Notes under the pieces: model-generated
Told to the model about the DNA's origin: nothing
Databases searched by the model: none
What the model saw: the letters and a program-made list of their open reading frames with translations, nothing else
Source: Micavibrio aeruginosavorus
Lineage (GTDB): Bacteria; Pseudomonadota; Alphaproteobacteria; Micavibrionales; Micavibrionaceae
Length of the DNA: 15,638 nucleotides
Reading direction: 5' to 3'
NCBI GenBank assembly: GCA_003241475.1
Contig: QFQB01000041.1
Location: 1-15,638, forward strand
Translations under genes and position numbers: made by a program
In this document: positions 1 through 6,383 of the stretch, in pieces
Position numbering within the stretch: the first letter of the stretch is position 1
Layout of the letters: every line of letters starts with the position of its first letter

Positions 1-239
1 ATTCCCATTCTATCCATCGGATAATCAATGCCGGCGCAGACGACGAATTTTTTAGGTTCAGGCAACAGATCGGCAGCCTTTTTAAAATTGTTGTTCAGTT
101 CGATCTTCGTAGACGTTTGCGGCTCAAGATCCGGATCGCCTTGAATGAAAAAACGGACATGCTCGACGGCGATTACGCTGTCATCGGCTTCGTCCCAAAG
201 CATCAGGCGGTTGTTTTCAGGGTTTGGCTGCAAAATCAT
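1..239 (-). CDS. Hypothetical protein, 3' part beyond left edge
   Basis: The frame opens with ATG at 239 and stays open for 79 codons to the window edge, so only the N-terminal part is visible. An AGGAGT ribosome binding site lies about 7 bases upstream and supports the start. The peptide begins MILQPNPENN and is mildly acidic, with one Cys in FVVCAG near residue 68. It shows no signal peptide or membrane segment and I recognise no family. The start is 21 bases after the rimM stop on the same strand, so it is probably co-transcribed with rimM. In many proteobacteria trmD occupies this place, but the N-terminus does not look like TrmD. Confidence 0.7.
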   Translation of the reverse strand, partial: MILQPNPENNRLMLWDEADDSVIAVEHVRFFIQGDPDLEPQTSTKIELNNNFKKAADLLPEPKKFVVCAGIDYPMDRMG

Positions 240-260
240 ATCAATACTCCTGTTGAATTT

Positions 261-767
261 TTACTCTAGTATTTCCGGCATTTCGACGGTAACAACGCCG
301 CTTTCAAAATCAACGTCGATAATCGTATCGTCGGTGAATGGAATATAGAACGATGCGCCGGAAACGGGTTTGATGTCCAGAAGATCGCTCGCGCCGAAAT
401 TTTCGACGCTGATAACGTCGCCGATTGTGCTACCATCCTTGTCGATGACCCTCAAGCCTTTCAGATCCTCGATGTAGTATTCTCCATCGTCCGTGTCGGG
501 TAATGTGTCGCGGTCGATATAAAGCTGCGTGCCGCGAAGAAGCTCGGCCGCGTTGCGGTCGCTGATTCCGTCCACTTGCGCGACGAAATCGCCTTTCAGT
601 GCGTTTTTTAATTTAATTTTGATGGTCTTGTTTTCAGTTTCGGATGTGAACACGCCATCTCGTTCCAGCAATGTTTCGTCATCAACGAACGGACGTACCT
701 TCACATAGCCCTTGATTCCGTGGGCCGTTGCGATCTCGCCAATCAGGATGCGTTTGCTGTCTGTCAT
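261..767 (-). CDS. rimM: 16S rRNA processing protein RimM
   Basis: RimM binds ribosomal protein S19 and assists maturation of the 30S subunit, including the 3' domain of 16S rRNA. The 168-residue length is normal for the family. Residues 8-27 (LIGEIATAHGIKGYVKVRPF) carry the family's N-terminal signature. Residues about 97-135, including EYYIEDLKGLRV and GDVISVENFGASDLLDI, form the PRC-barrel-like C-terminal domain. It follows rpsP on the same strand, as in the classical rpsP-rimM-trmD-rplS operon. The gap contains a strong terminator-like hairpin ending only about 11 bases before the ATG, and no good Shine-Dalgarno sequence remains (only GAAAGCGA), so expression is probably low relative to rpsP. 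Confidence 0.95.
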   Translation of the reverse strand: MTDSKRILIGEIATAHGIKGYVKVRPFVDDETLLERDGVFTSETENKTIKIKLKNALKGDFVAQVDGISDRNAAELLRGTQLYIDRDTLPDTDDGEYYIEDLKGLRVIDKDGSTIGDVISVENFGASDLLDIKPVSGASFYIPFTDDTIIDVDFESGVVTVEMPEILE

Positions 768-778
768 TATTCGCTTTC

Positions 779-810
779 AAAAAAGAATCCCCGCATCTGC
801 GGGGATTCTT
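779..810 (-). terminator. Intrinsic terminator/attenuator between rpsP and rimM
   Basis: Read on the minus strand, a perfect 12-bp stem pairs AAGAATCCCCGC (799-810 complement) with GCGGGGATTCTT (783-794 complement) around a 4-base loop, and six T residues follow (779-784). It starts 12 bases after the rpsP stop and its T-tract ends 11 bases before the rimM ATG. It has the form of a Rho-independent terminator inside an operon. It could separate S16 output from RimM output, or protect the 3' end of a processed rpsP mRNA. Confidence 0.85.
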
Positions 811-822
811 GTGATCGTTCGA

Positions 823-1308
823 TTACTCGGCTTTTGGCTCTTCGGCCGCGGCTTCTTCGGCTGGCGCTTCTTCCGCAGGAGCGGCGGCAGCGGCTGCTGC
901 AGCTTCGGCGGCGGCTTTTTTCGCTTCTTCAGCTTCGAGCTTCGCTTGTTCAGCTGCTTCGGCCGCGGCTTTTACTTTTTCCGCTTTTTCAGCAACGCGC
1001 ATTTTCGTCTTTGCGGACGGCTCTGCTTTTTGCGGGTTGTTCTTGCGCTCCGGCATCGGTATCACGCCGGCTTTGCCGAAGAAGATCGCAACGCGGTCAG
1101 AGGCTTGCGCGCCTTGACCCAGCCAGTATTTCACGCGCTCTTCGTTGAAGTTAACGCGGTTCGCGTCGTCTTTTTTCAAAAGCGGGTTGTAGGTGCCGAG
1201 CTTCTCGATGAAGCGGCCGTCGCGCGGGTTGCGCTTGTCCGTAACAACGATCGAGTAGTGCGGACGATTTTTGCGGCCGCCGCGGGCCAGTCTGATTGCT
1301 AGTGCCAT
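823..1308 (-). CDS. rpsP: 30S ribosomal protein S16 (bS16) with long Ala/Glu-rich tail
   Basis: S16 is a primary 30S assembly protein contacting 16S rRNA. Residues 1-85 are the conserved domain: MALAIRLARGGRKNRPHYSI, then GRFIEKLGTYNPL and VKYWLGQGAQASDRV. Residues about 86-161 are an extension, first Lys-rich and then almost only Ala, Glu, Lys and Pro, including a run of nine alanines near 136-144. Tails of this kind are common in alphaproteobacterial S16 but this one nearly doubles the core. The start is supported by AAGGAGA about 10 bases upstream. It lies 46 bases after the ffh stop, and the gap between rpsP and rimM holds a terminator-like hairpin. Confidence 0.97.
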   Translation of the reverse strand: MALAIRLARGGRKNRPHYSIVVTDKRNPRDGRFIEKLGTYNPLLKKDDANRVNFNEERVKYWLGQGAQASDRVAIFFGKAGVIPMPERKNNPQKAEPSAKTKMRVAEKAEKVKAAAEAAEQAKLEAEEAKKAAAEAAAAAAAAPAEEAPAEEAAAEEPKAE

Positions 1309-1354
1309 AGTTTTAGTTCTCCTTGGTTTTTAAATTTAAAGTTTAAAAGTTTAG

Positions 1355-2902
1355 TTATCGCTTCTTCCTGTTCTTCTTCGTGCCGCCGCGTTGCGGGAAG
1401 CCGCCCATCGGCATTCCGCCGAGGCCGGGCAATCCGCCCATGCCGCCCAAACCGGGTAAGCCTTTAGGCATTCCGCCTGCAAACGGATTCGCGCCGAGGT
1501 TCGGCATCGCGCCGGACGCTGCGGCTTCTTCGGCCATTTGTTCATCGAGCATGGCGGCATCGCGGTCGCCCATCATGCCTTTCATCATGCCCATCATTTT
1601 GCCCATGCCCATTTTCTTCATGCGCTTCATCATGGTCTGCATGTCGGCTTGCTGCTTGCACAGCTTGTTGACGTCCTGAACCGTGGTGCCCGATCCTTCG
1701 GCGATGCGGCGGCGGCGCGACGCGTTCATGATTTGCGGTTTTTCGCGCTCGGCCTTGGTCATGGACAGGATGATCGCTTCCTGACGCTTCATCACATTGT
1801 CATCGACCTTGCCTTCGATCTGCGAAGCCATTTTGCCAAGGCCGGGGAGCATCTTCACCATCGCGCCGATGCCGCCCATCTTGTTCATCTGGCGGAACTG
1901 CGCGAGCAGGTCGTTGAAATCGAATTTGCCTTCGTTGAATTTCGCGGCCATGCGCTCGGCGTCTTCGGCCTCGATGGATTCCGCTGCGCGTTCGACCAAC
2001 GATACAACATCGCCCATGCCCAGAATACGGCCCGCGATGCGGTCGGGGTGGAACGGCTCCAGCGCATCCCATTTTTCGCCAACGCCGAGCAGCTTGATCG
2101 GCTTGCCCGTGACAGCGCGCATCGAAAGCGCCGCGCCGCCGCGCGCATCGCCGTCGATACGGGTCAGAACGATGCCGGTAATGCCGACTTTTTCATCGAA
2201 CGCTTTGGCGACGTTGACCGCGTCTTGGCCTGTCATCGCATCCGCGACGAGCAGTTTTTCGACAGGGTTTGCCAATTTGGAAACCGCCGCGACTTCGTTC
2301 ATCAACTCTTCGTCGATGGACAGACGGCCCGCCGTGTCGAGCATCAGAATATCGAAACCGCCAAGGCGTGCTTCTTTCAGCGCGCGTTCGGTAATCTGGA
2401 TGGGCGTTTCGCCTTTGATGATCTCCAGCGTCGCGACGCCCGTTTGCTGTCCGAGGATTCCGAGCTGTTCCTGCGCTGCCGGACGGCTGGTGTCGAGCGA
2501 GGCCATCAACACTTTCTTGCGGCCCTTATCGGACAGGTATTTTGCGATCTTGGCGGTCGACGTCGTTTTGCCGGACCCTTGCAAACCGACCATCAGATAG
2601 GAAGATGGCGATGGGCCGAACGTCAGGTCGCTCGTATCGCTACCGAGCATCTCGACCAGCGCATCATGCACGATCTTGACGACCATCTGGCCGGGCGTGA
2701 CGGATTTGATGACATCCTGTCCAACGGCTTTGGCTTTGACGCTCTCGATAAAGTCTTTGACGACGGGCAGGGCGACATCGGCCTCGAGCAACGCCACGCG
2801 GATTTCGCGGGCGGCCATGTTGACGTCTTCCTCGGTCAGACGCGTTTTACCGCGCAGGGAGGAAAAGATATTGCCTAGTTTGTCGCTCAGACTTTCAAAC
2901 AT
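1355..2902 (-). CDS. ffh: Signal recognition particle GTPase Ffh (SRP54)
   Basis: Ffh binds 4.5S RNA and nascent signal sequences and docks with FtsY to deliver membrane proteins to the translocon. At 515 residues it is slightly long. The N domain covers about 1-90. The G domain has GLQGSGKTT (106-114), DTSRPAA (137-143), DTAGR (189-193) and TRIDGDARGG (247-256). The M domain follows, with the RNA-binding SRRRRIAEGSG segment (395-405) and a Met-rich stretch around 421-444 suited to signal-peptide binding. The last 55 residues are a Gly/Pro/Met-rich tail with LPGLGGM twice (482-488 and 491-497) and a basic end KKNRKKR. The ATG at 2902 has only a weak upstream GGGA. It heads the transcript for rpsP and rimM. 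Confidence 0.98.
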   Translation of the reverse strand: MFESLSDKLGNIFSSLRGKTRLTEEDVNMAAREIRVALLEADVALPVVKDFIESVKAKAVGQDVIKSVTPGQMVVKIVHDALVEMLGSDTSDLTFGPSPSSYLMVGLQGSGKTTSTAKIAKYLSDKGRKKVLMASLDTSRPAAQEQLGILGQQTGVATLEIIKGETPIQITERALKEARLGGFDILMLDTAGRLSIDEELMNEVAAVSKLANPVEKLLVADAMTGQDAVNVAKAFDEKVGITGIVLTRIDGDARGGAALSMRAVTGKPIKLLGVGEKWDALEPFHPDRIAGRILGMGDVVSLVERAAESIEAEDAERMAAKFNEGKFDFNDLLAQFRQMNKMGGIGAMVKMLPGLGKMASQIEGKVDDNVMKRQEAIILSMTKAEREKPQIMNASRRRRIAEGSGTTVQDVNKLCKQQADMQTMMKRMKKMGMGKMMGMMKGMMGDRDAAMLDEQMAEEAAASGAMPNLGANPFAGGMPKGLPGLGGMGGLPGLGGMPMGGFPQRGGTKKNRKKR

Positions 2903-2924
2903 TTAAAATCCCAAAAGCATTTCA

Positions 2925-2954
2925 CCGCAGTGAGCGTAACTTCGCCGACTGCGG
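2925..2954 (-). other. Hairpin in the ffh 5' leader
   Basis: CCGCAGT (2925-2931) pairs with ACTGCGG (2948-2954), and inside it GCG (2934-2936) pairs with CGC (2943-2945). It falls in the predicted 5' untranslated leader of ffh, about 22 bases before the start codon, with no T-tract after it. It could affect mRNA stability or translation of ffh. It matches no known riboswitch that I recognise. Confidence 0.5.
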
Positions 2955-3004
2955 GGTATCCTTGGACACGGTGGTTTTACCGATCACAGGAAATTTATGG
3001 GCGG

Positions 3005-3033
3005 AAAATAGGGGATAGGGCAGGAAACGTCAA
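3005..3033 (-). promoter_or_regulatory. Predicted sigma-70 promoter for ffh-rpsP-rimM
   Basis: On the minus strand TTGACG (complement of 3028-3033) is followed after exactly 17 bases by TATTTT (complement of 3005-3010). Five of six -35 bases and four of six -10 bases fit the housekeeping consensus. Transcription would start near 2998, giving a leader of about 95 bases before the ffh ATG. Confidence 0.65.
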
Positions 3034-3057
3034 GAATTAACATGCCTGATCCGGAAT

Positions 3058-3570
3058 TTAGAATATTTCGAAAACCATGGGATCCGGCTGGTCTGCCGCG
3101 CTGTCCTGCGGCCTGTCCTTGTATAGCATCTTGCGGGCGAAAAACCCTTTTATGTGGTTAAGCGCTTCGTCCTTGATCATGCCGGTCTGGTTAAAGGCAT
3201 CCTGACAGGTCAGCGTGTCCAGATCGGCGACATGGTCGCAGGCGCAACGGCCTCCGCTACAATCAAGGCGTCTATAATGGGCCGTCAGGTATTTTTTGGT
3301 CTTTGAAGTCCTTAAGGTTAGGTCATGCATGCGGCGTACGCCGTCGGCCCCTTCTTCAATGGCGCGCAAGCCCTCAATCTGGTCATAAGTAACGCTGGCG
3401 ATTTTTCCCGTGTGGCGACCGATTTCTTCTAAATCCGCGGCCATTTTGGCCATCTGGTTATGATGCGTCTTGATGGGGCGGCAGGTTTCGAAAGGAGATG
3501 TCGCGTTCCAAAAGGCATCTGCCTTCGGGTTTGTCTGAGGGGCCGCGCCGTTCTTGTTGCCGGTGTCCAT
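3058..3570 (-). CDS. Hypothetical protein with a C-terminal cysteine cluster
   Basis: I do not recognise this 170-residue protein. The ATG at 3570 was chosen because AAGGGAGG lies 10 bases upstream; an ATG at 3639 in the same frame lacks a comparable site and would add 23 residues. The protein is soluble-looking, without a signal peptide. Residues about 38-100 are probably helical (QMAKMAADLEEIGRH, QIEGLRAIEEGADGVRRM). Cysteines at 104, 109, 111 and 122 (C-x4-C-x-C-x10-C), with nearby His, could bind a metal or cluster, but this is inference. Another Cys is at 30. It lies 91 bases after a second unknown gene on the same strand. Confidence 0.75.
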   Translation of the reverse strand: MDTGNKNGAAPQTNPKADAFWNATSPFETCRPIKTHHNQMAKMAADLEEIGRHTGKIASVTYDQIEGLRAIEEGADGVRRMHDLTLRTSKTKKYLTAHYRRLDCSGGRCACDHVADLDTLTCQDAFNQTGMIKDEALNHIKGFFARKMLYKDRPQDSAADQPDPMVFEIF

Positions 3571-3610
3571 GGTGTGCCTGCCTCCCTTGCGACAGAATTT
3601 CCATGGACTA

Positions 3611-3639
3611 TAAATATCAATTATGGAAATAAAAAGCAA
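3611..3639 (-). promoter_or_regulatory. Possible promoter of the 3058-3570 gene
   Basis: On the minus strand TTGCTT (complement of 3634-3639) and TATTTA (complement of 3611-3616) are separated by 17 bases in an AT-rich gap, about 40 bases before the gene start. Both boxes are imperfect, so the call is tentative. Confidence 0.35.
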
Positions 3640-3661
3640 ATAGGTTTGAGAAGGCGCGAAA

Positions 3662-3970
3662 TTACTGGGCGTCTGGCGGCATTTCAGAGGCGATTTCCAT
3701 CAACAGGAAGTTCGTCTCGGACTGAATAATGTTCAGGTTGGGGTTCTCCGCGCTGGCGCCGTGGGCGACGGCAGGGCGCTTCTCCGCGGCGAGGGACTGA
3801 CCCAGCAAATCAATAGGATTATAGCCGAACAAGTGCTGATAGAGTCCATCCTGTCCGCCTTTGCCGTTAAGATTGGCGGTGGCGCGCGGGTTATGGCGCA
3901 AAGCCCATATGGTGGGTTCTGGCGCAATAGCCGTCAGATCGGCGTCTTTATTTTTGGACTTCATATCCAT
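3662..3970 (-). CDS. Hypothetical protein, 102 residues
   Basis: I do not recognise this protein. It has no signal peptide or membrane segment. Its most structured-looking portion is about residues 36-60 (GKGGQDGLYQHLFGYNPIDLLG), and it ends in an acidic, Pro-containing tail. The ATG at 3970 is preceded by AAGGAA with a 10-base spacer; a second ATG two codons later is possible. It is divergent from dapF, and the intergenic region holds a CtrA-type site about 35 bases upstream of this start plus a DnaA-box match. That placement suggests cell-cycle-linked control of this gene, which is inference. Confidence 0.65.
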   Translation of the reverse strand: MDMKSKNKDADLTAIAPEPTIWALRHNPRATANLNGKGGQDGLYQHLFGYNPIDLLGQSLAAEKRPAVAHGASAENPNLNIIQSETNFLLMEIASEMPPDAQ

Positions 3971-4004
3971 ACCAACAATGTTCCTTCGAGGGAGTTCACA
4001 AAGA

Positions 4005-4019
4005 TTAATAAAAGATTAA
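4005..4019. promoter_or_regulatory. Candidate CtrA binding site, TTAA-N7-TTAA
   Basis: TTAA at 4005-4008 and TTAA at 4016-4019 are separated by exactly seven bases, the established full-site layout for the alphaproteobacterial cell-cycle regulator CtrA. It lies between the divergent 3662-3970 gene and dapF. With eight defined bases in AT-rich DNA, a chance match is possible. Confidence 0.45.
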
Positions 4020-4045
4020 GACATTGTTATGGCATTTTGTAACTC

Positions 4046-4054
4046 TGTGGATAA
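4046..4054 (-). promoter_or_regulatory. Perfect DnaA-box 9-mer
   Basis: The minus strand reads TTATCCACA, the consensus high-affinity DnaA box. It is a single copy in an AT-rich intergenic region 27 bases from the CtrA-like site. One box does not make an origin; it could be a regulatory DnaA site or chance. Confidence 0.4.
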
Positions 4055-4120
4055 GTATTGTATCAAATTTGTAATAATCGCCTCTCGTCAAGGCTCGCCA
4101 ACCCCGTTAGGATGGGACGC

Positions 4121-4930
4121 ATGTCGATTTCCTTTTTAAAAATGCATGGGCTTGGCAATGATTTCGTCATCCTCGATCTGCGGCGCGGCGGCGATATTTT
4201 AACGCCGGAGCGTGTCAGGCAGATTGCGGATCGGCAGCGCGGCGTCGGTTGCGACCAATTAATCCATCTCTTGCCGCCAAAGTCTGCGGGGGCCAATGTC
4301 TTTTTGGACATGTATAACGCCGACGGCTCGTCCTTGGGGGCGTGCGGCAATGCGTCCCGTTGCGTGGCCGATCTTGTCATGAGGGAAAGCGGCGCCCGTG
4401 ATTGTATTTTAGAGACCGTCGCGGGCCTGCTGTACTGTACGCGCGCAAAAGAGGGACAGATTACGGTTGATATGGGGGTTCCCCGACTGGAATGGTCAGA
4501 GATTCCTATTTTAAATCAATGTGATACGCTTCATTTGCCTTTGGACGGCGATCCGGTCGGGGTATCGATGGGAAACCCGCATTGTGTATTCTTTTGTGAA
4601 GATCCAGAGGTCATCTCTGTGGATAAATTGGGACCAAAGATAGAACATAATCCGCTTTTTCCGGAACGCACGAATGTTGAATACGTGGGTATTCTAGGGC
4701 CTGACCATCTGCGGATGCGGGTGTGGGAGCGCGGGGCTGGCATAACGCAGGCTTGCGGCACGGGCGCTTGCGCTTCGGCGGTGGCGGCCATACGCCGGGG
4801 GCTTGCGGGGCGCAGCGTACGGGTTACGCTTGATGGGGGCGACCTTTTGATCGAGTGGCGGGAAAGCGATGGCCATGTTTTGATGACGGGACCTGTTGCT
4901 TATGTATTCGAAGGGACCATATTAGGATGA
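4121..4930 (+). CDS. dapF: Diaminopimelate epimerase DapF
   Basis: DapF converts LL-diaminopimelate to meso-diaminopimelate, the precursor of lysine and of peptidoglycan cross-links. The cofactor-free two-cysteine mechanism is supported by Cys75 in NADGSSLGACGNASRC and Cys212 in ACGTGACA. MHGLGNDFVILD (8-19), GNPHC (151-155) and ERTNVEYV (182-189) are further family signatures. The 269-residue length is normal. The ATG at 4121 is preferred for its AGGA site 8 bases upstream; an upstream ATG at 4112 and one at 4058 would add residues outside the family's usual N-terminus. Its stop overlaps the ATG of the next gene by four bases, implying translational coupling. Confidence 0.96.
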   Translation: MSISFLKMHGLGNDFVILDLRRGGDILTPERVRQIADRQRGVGCDQLIHLLPPKSAGANVFLDMYNADGSSLGACGNASRCVADLVMRESGARDCILETVAGLLYCTRAKEGQITVDMGVPRLEWSEIPILNQCDTLHLPLDGDPVGVSMGNPHCVFFCEDPEVISVDKLGPKIEHNPLFPERTNVEYVGILGPDHLRMRVWERGAGITQACGTGACASAVAAIRRGLAGRSVRVTLDGGDLLIEWRESDGHVLMTGPVAYVFEGTILG

Positions 4931-5313
4931 TGAAACGGAAATTTACGCGATTTTTACCCGTTTTTTGCACTTTTTTTGCGCTTTTTGGCGTAGTTTCCTG
5001 TGCGTCTCCTGCCAGAAACCTGATTGATGCGCAGATTCATGATCTTAGCGACGATCAACTCTGCGTTTATCACAATAATTACCGCTCCGAACCGCGTGTT
5101 GAGGCGGAAATAGCCGCACGCGGCGTGAATTGTGACCGTTTTTACCGGAAATGCCTGTCACAGGGCAATCAGCCGGGAACGCAAGCCATGCAATTTTGCA
5201 TCGATACCCTGCGGGAGAACGAACGCCTGCGCTATGAACAGGATCGCTGGGATGACTTTGGCATTTGGGGGTACCGGGATTATGACCGCTTGAGATCGGC
5301 GCGCCGTCGGTAA
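4927..5313 (+). CDS. Small cysteine-containing lipoprotein, function unknown
   Basis: The 128-residue product begins with two Met, basic residues (KRK) and a hydrophobic stretch PVFCTFFALFGVV ending in VVSC, a lipobox-like sequence that puts the lipidated Cys at 25. The mature protein has Cys at 46, 69, 76 and 91, enough for two disulfides in the periplasm, and contains LSDDQLC, EIAARGVNC and QGNQPGTQAM. The C-terminus is rich in Arg, Tyr and Asp. The ATG overlaps the dapF stop (ATGA), which argues against the longer in-frame opening within dapF. It is probably anchored in the inner or outer membrane; no specific role can be assigned. Confidence 0.85.
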   Translation: MMKRKFTRFLPVFCTFFALFGVVSCASPARNLIDAQIHDLSDDQLCVYHNNYRSEPRVEAEIAARGVNCDRFYRKCLSQGNQPGTQAMQFCIDTLRENERLRYEQDRWDDFGIWGYRDYDRLRSARRR

Positions 5314-5324
5314 GAAGGGGTAAT

Positions 5325-5810
5325 ATGAGCGGATTTGACATTATCGGGGACATACACGGGCGCGGCTCGCAATTGACCCAGCTGTTAAATAGTCTTGGAT
5401 ATCAAGGAGCTAACCACCCTGATGGTCGTAAGTTGGTTTTTCTAGGAGATTATATCGACAGAGGTACGGAGCATATTTCCGCTTTAGCGACGGTACGCTC
5501 ATTGGTGGATGCCGGAACGGCGGTGGCCCTGATGGGGAACCATGAATTCAATGCGGTCTGCTTTGCCCGGATGGGCGCAGAAGGCCCGATCCGCAAACAT
5601 AGCGAGAAAAATATCAGGGGGCACATAAAATTCTTGGAAGAATTCCCTTTCGGAAGCGAGGCTCACAAAGAGGCCATTCAATGGTTTGAAACCCTGCCTA
5701 TAGCCTATGAAACCGATGGATTTCGCGCCATTCATGCATGCTGGCACGATCCGGCTTTCGAGGCTTGTGCGCCCTATATGCGGGACAATGTCCTGACGGC
5801 GGAAGCGTAA
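5325..5810 (+). CDS. Metallophosphoesterase, N-terminal part (nonsense-truncated)
   Basis: This is the first part of a calcineurin-like metallophosphoesterase of the serine/threonine protein phosphatase or dinucleoside polyphosphatase type. Metal-binding motifs are GDIHG (8-12), GDYIDRG (41-47), GNHE (71-74) and HACW (137-140). AAGGGG precedes the ATG at 5325, which is 11 bases after the lipoprotein stop, so it belongs to the dapF transcript. Translation stops at a TAA (5808-5810) after 161 residues. The same reading frame continues beyond that stop with family-typical sequence, so the ancestral protein had about 302 residues. The truncated product lacks the last GH metal ligand and is probably inactive unless the stop is an error or is read through. 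Confidence 0.85.
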   Translation: MSGFDIIGDIHGRGSQLTQLLNSLGYQGANHPDGRKLVFLGDYIDRGTEHISALATVRSLVDAGTAVALMGNHEFNAVCFARMGAEGPIRKHSEKNIRGHIKFLEEFPFGSEAHKEAIQWFETLPIAYETDGFRAIHACWHDPAFEACAPYMRDNVLTAEA

Positions 5811-5864
5811 GCGGAGTATGATCGCGATAGAAAAGGCCGTTTTTTCAAGCATGTAGAATACCTT

Positions 5865-6233
5865 ATGAAAGGACCGGAATACAGCTTGCCGCCATCCTTG
5901 ACCTATGTTGATGCGCATGGCGTCGAAAGGGATCACTCGCGCATTCGTTGGTGGGCGGAGCGTGAGGACGGTCTGGGAGCTTTGATTGATAGGCCTGAAA
6001 TATCGGATGATCGGTTCAAGAAAAAGCACGAAAACGGCATTATGCGGCTTCGGGAGAGATTCGCGTACGCATCGGAAAAGCCTTTGTTCGTCGGGCATTA
6101 CTACATGTCCGGTCCGCCAAGACTTATCGGCGGCGCCAATGCGGCCTGTCTGGATTTTAAAAATCATGTGGTCGCTTATCGATGGAATGAGGGCGACAAG
6201 GGCTTTTCCTCTGATAGATTGGTGTATGTATAA
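5865..6233 (+). pseudogene. Metallophosphoesterase, C-terminal part after in-frame stop
   Basis: The frame of the upstream metallophosphoesterase resumes directly after its TAA and stays open to 6233. The first ATG is at 5865, without a visible ribosome binding site. KGPEYSLPPSL, DHSRIRWW and VGHYY (the expected GH metal-ligand motif, near residue 76 of this part) match the C-terminal half of the family. A single substitution to TAA explains the split; no frameshift is present. The part could only be made by readthrough or weak reinitiation, so I treat 5325-6233 as one broken gene. Confidence 0.75.
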
Positions 6234-6383
6234 AATAGTTACAATAATTTTTTAACGTTAAATAATCTTTTTAATCTATTGATATTATATAATATAATTG
6301 ATTTTTATAAATTTTAAAAAATGTGTTTTTTGTTCTTTTAAGCAATGTTTGATTTTTAAGCCTCTAGCGCGTAAAAATGCGCC
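6234..6383. other. Very AT-rich intergenic region upstream of mtaB
   Basis: About 127 bases from 6234 have only about 13% G+C, far below the flanking genes. It contains a perfect 12-base palindrome TTTAACGTTAAA (6251-6262) and a TATAAT match near 6286, so a promoter for mtaB probably lies here. No open frame is visible. Such tracts also tend to be bent or bound by nucleoid proteins. Confidence 0.6.

Noticed and set aside
712..1302. Long plus-strand frame over rpsP
   Set aside because: It is a shadow of the Ala/Glu-rich S16 tail, giving a Phe/Arg-rich nonsense product.
1538..2878. A 446-codon open frame on the plus strand
   Set aside because: It is wholly antisense to ffh, His/Ala/Arg-rich with no family resemblance, and reflects the codon bias of ffh.
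2903..3057. 4.5S RNA (ffs) gene near ffh
   Set aside because: The conserved SRP RNA apical motif is not present here or elsewhere in the window as far as I can see.
3971..4120. Replication origin at the DnaA box
   Set aside because: Only one DnaA-box match and no cluster of boxes or unwinding element beside it; no dnaA, hemE or parAB neighbours.
5808..5810. Recoded stop (selenocysteine) in the phosphoesterase
   Set aside because: The codon is TAA, not TGA, and no selenocysteine element is visible; a nonsense mutation or sequence error is simpler.
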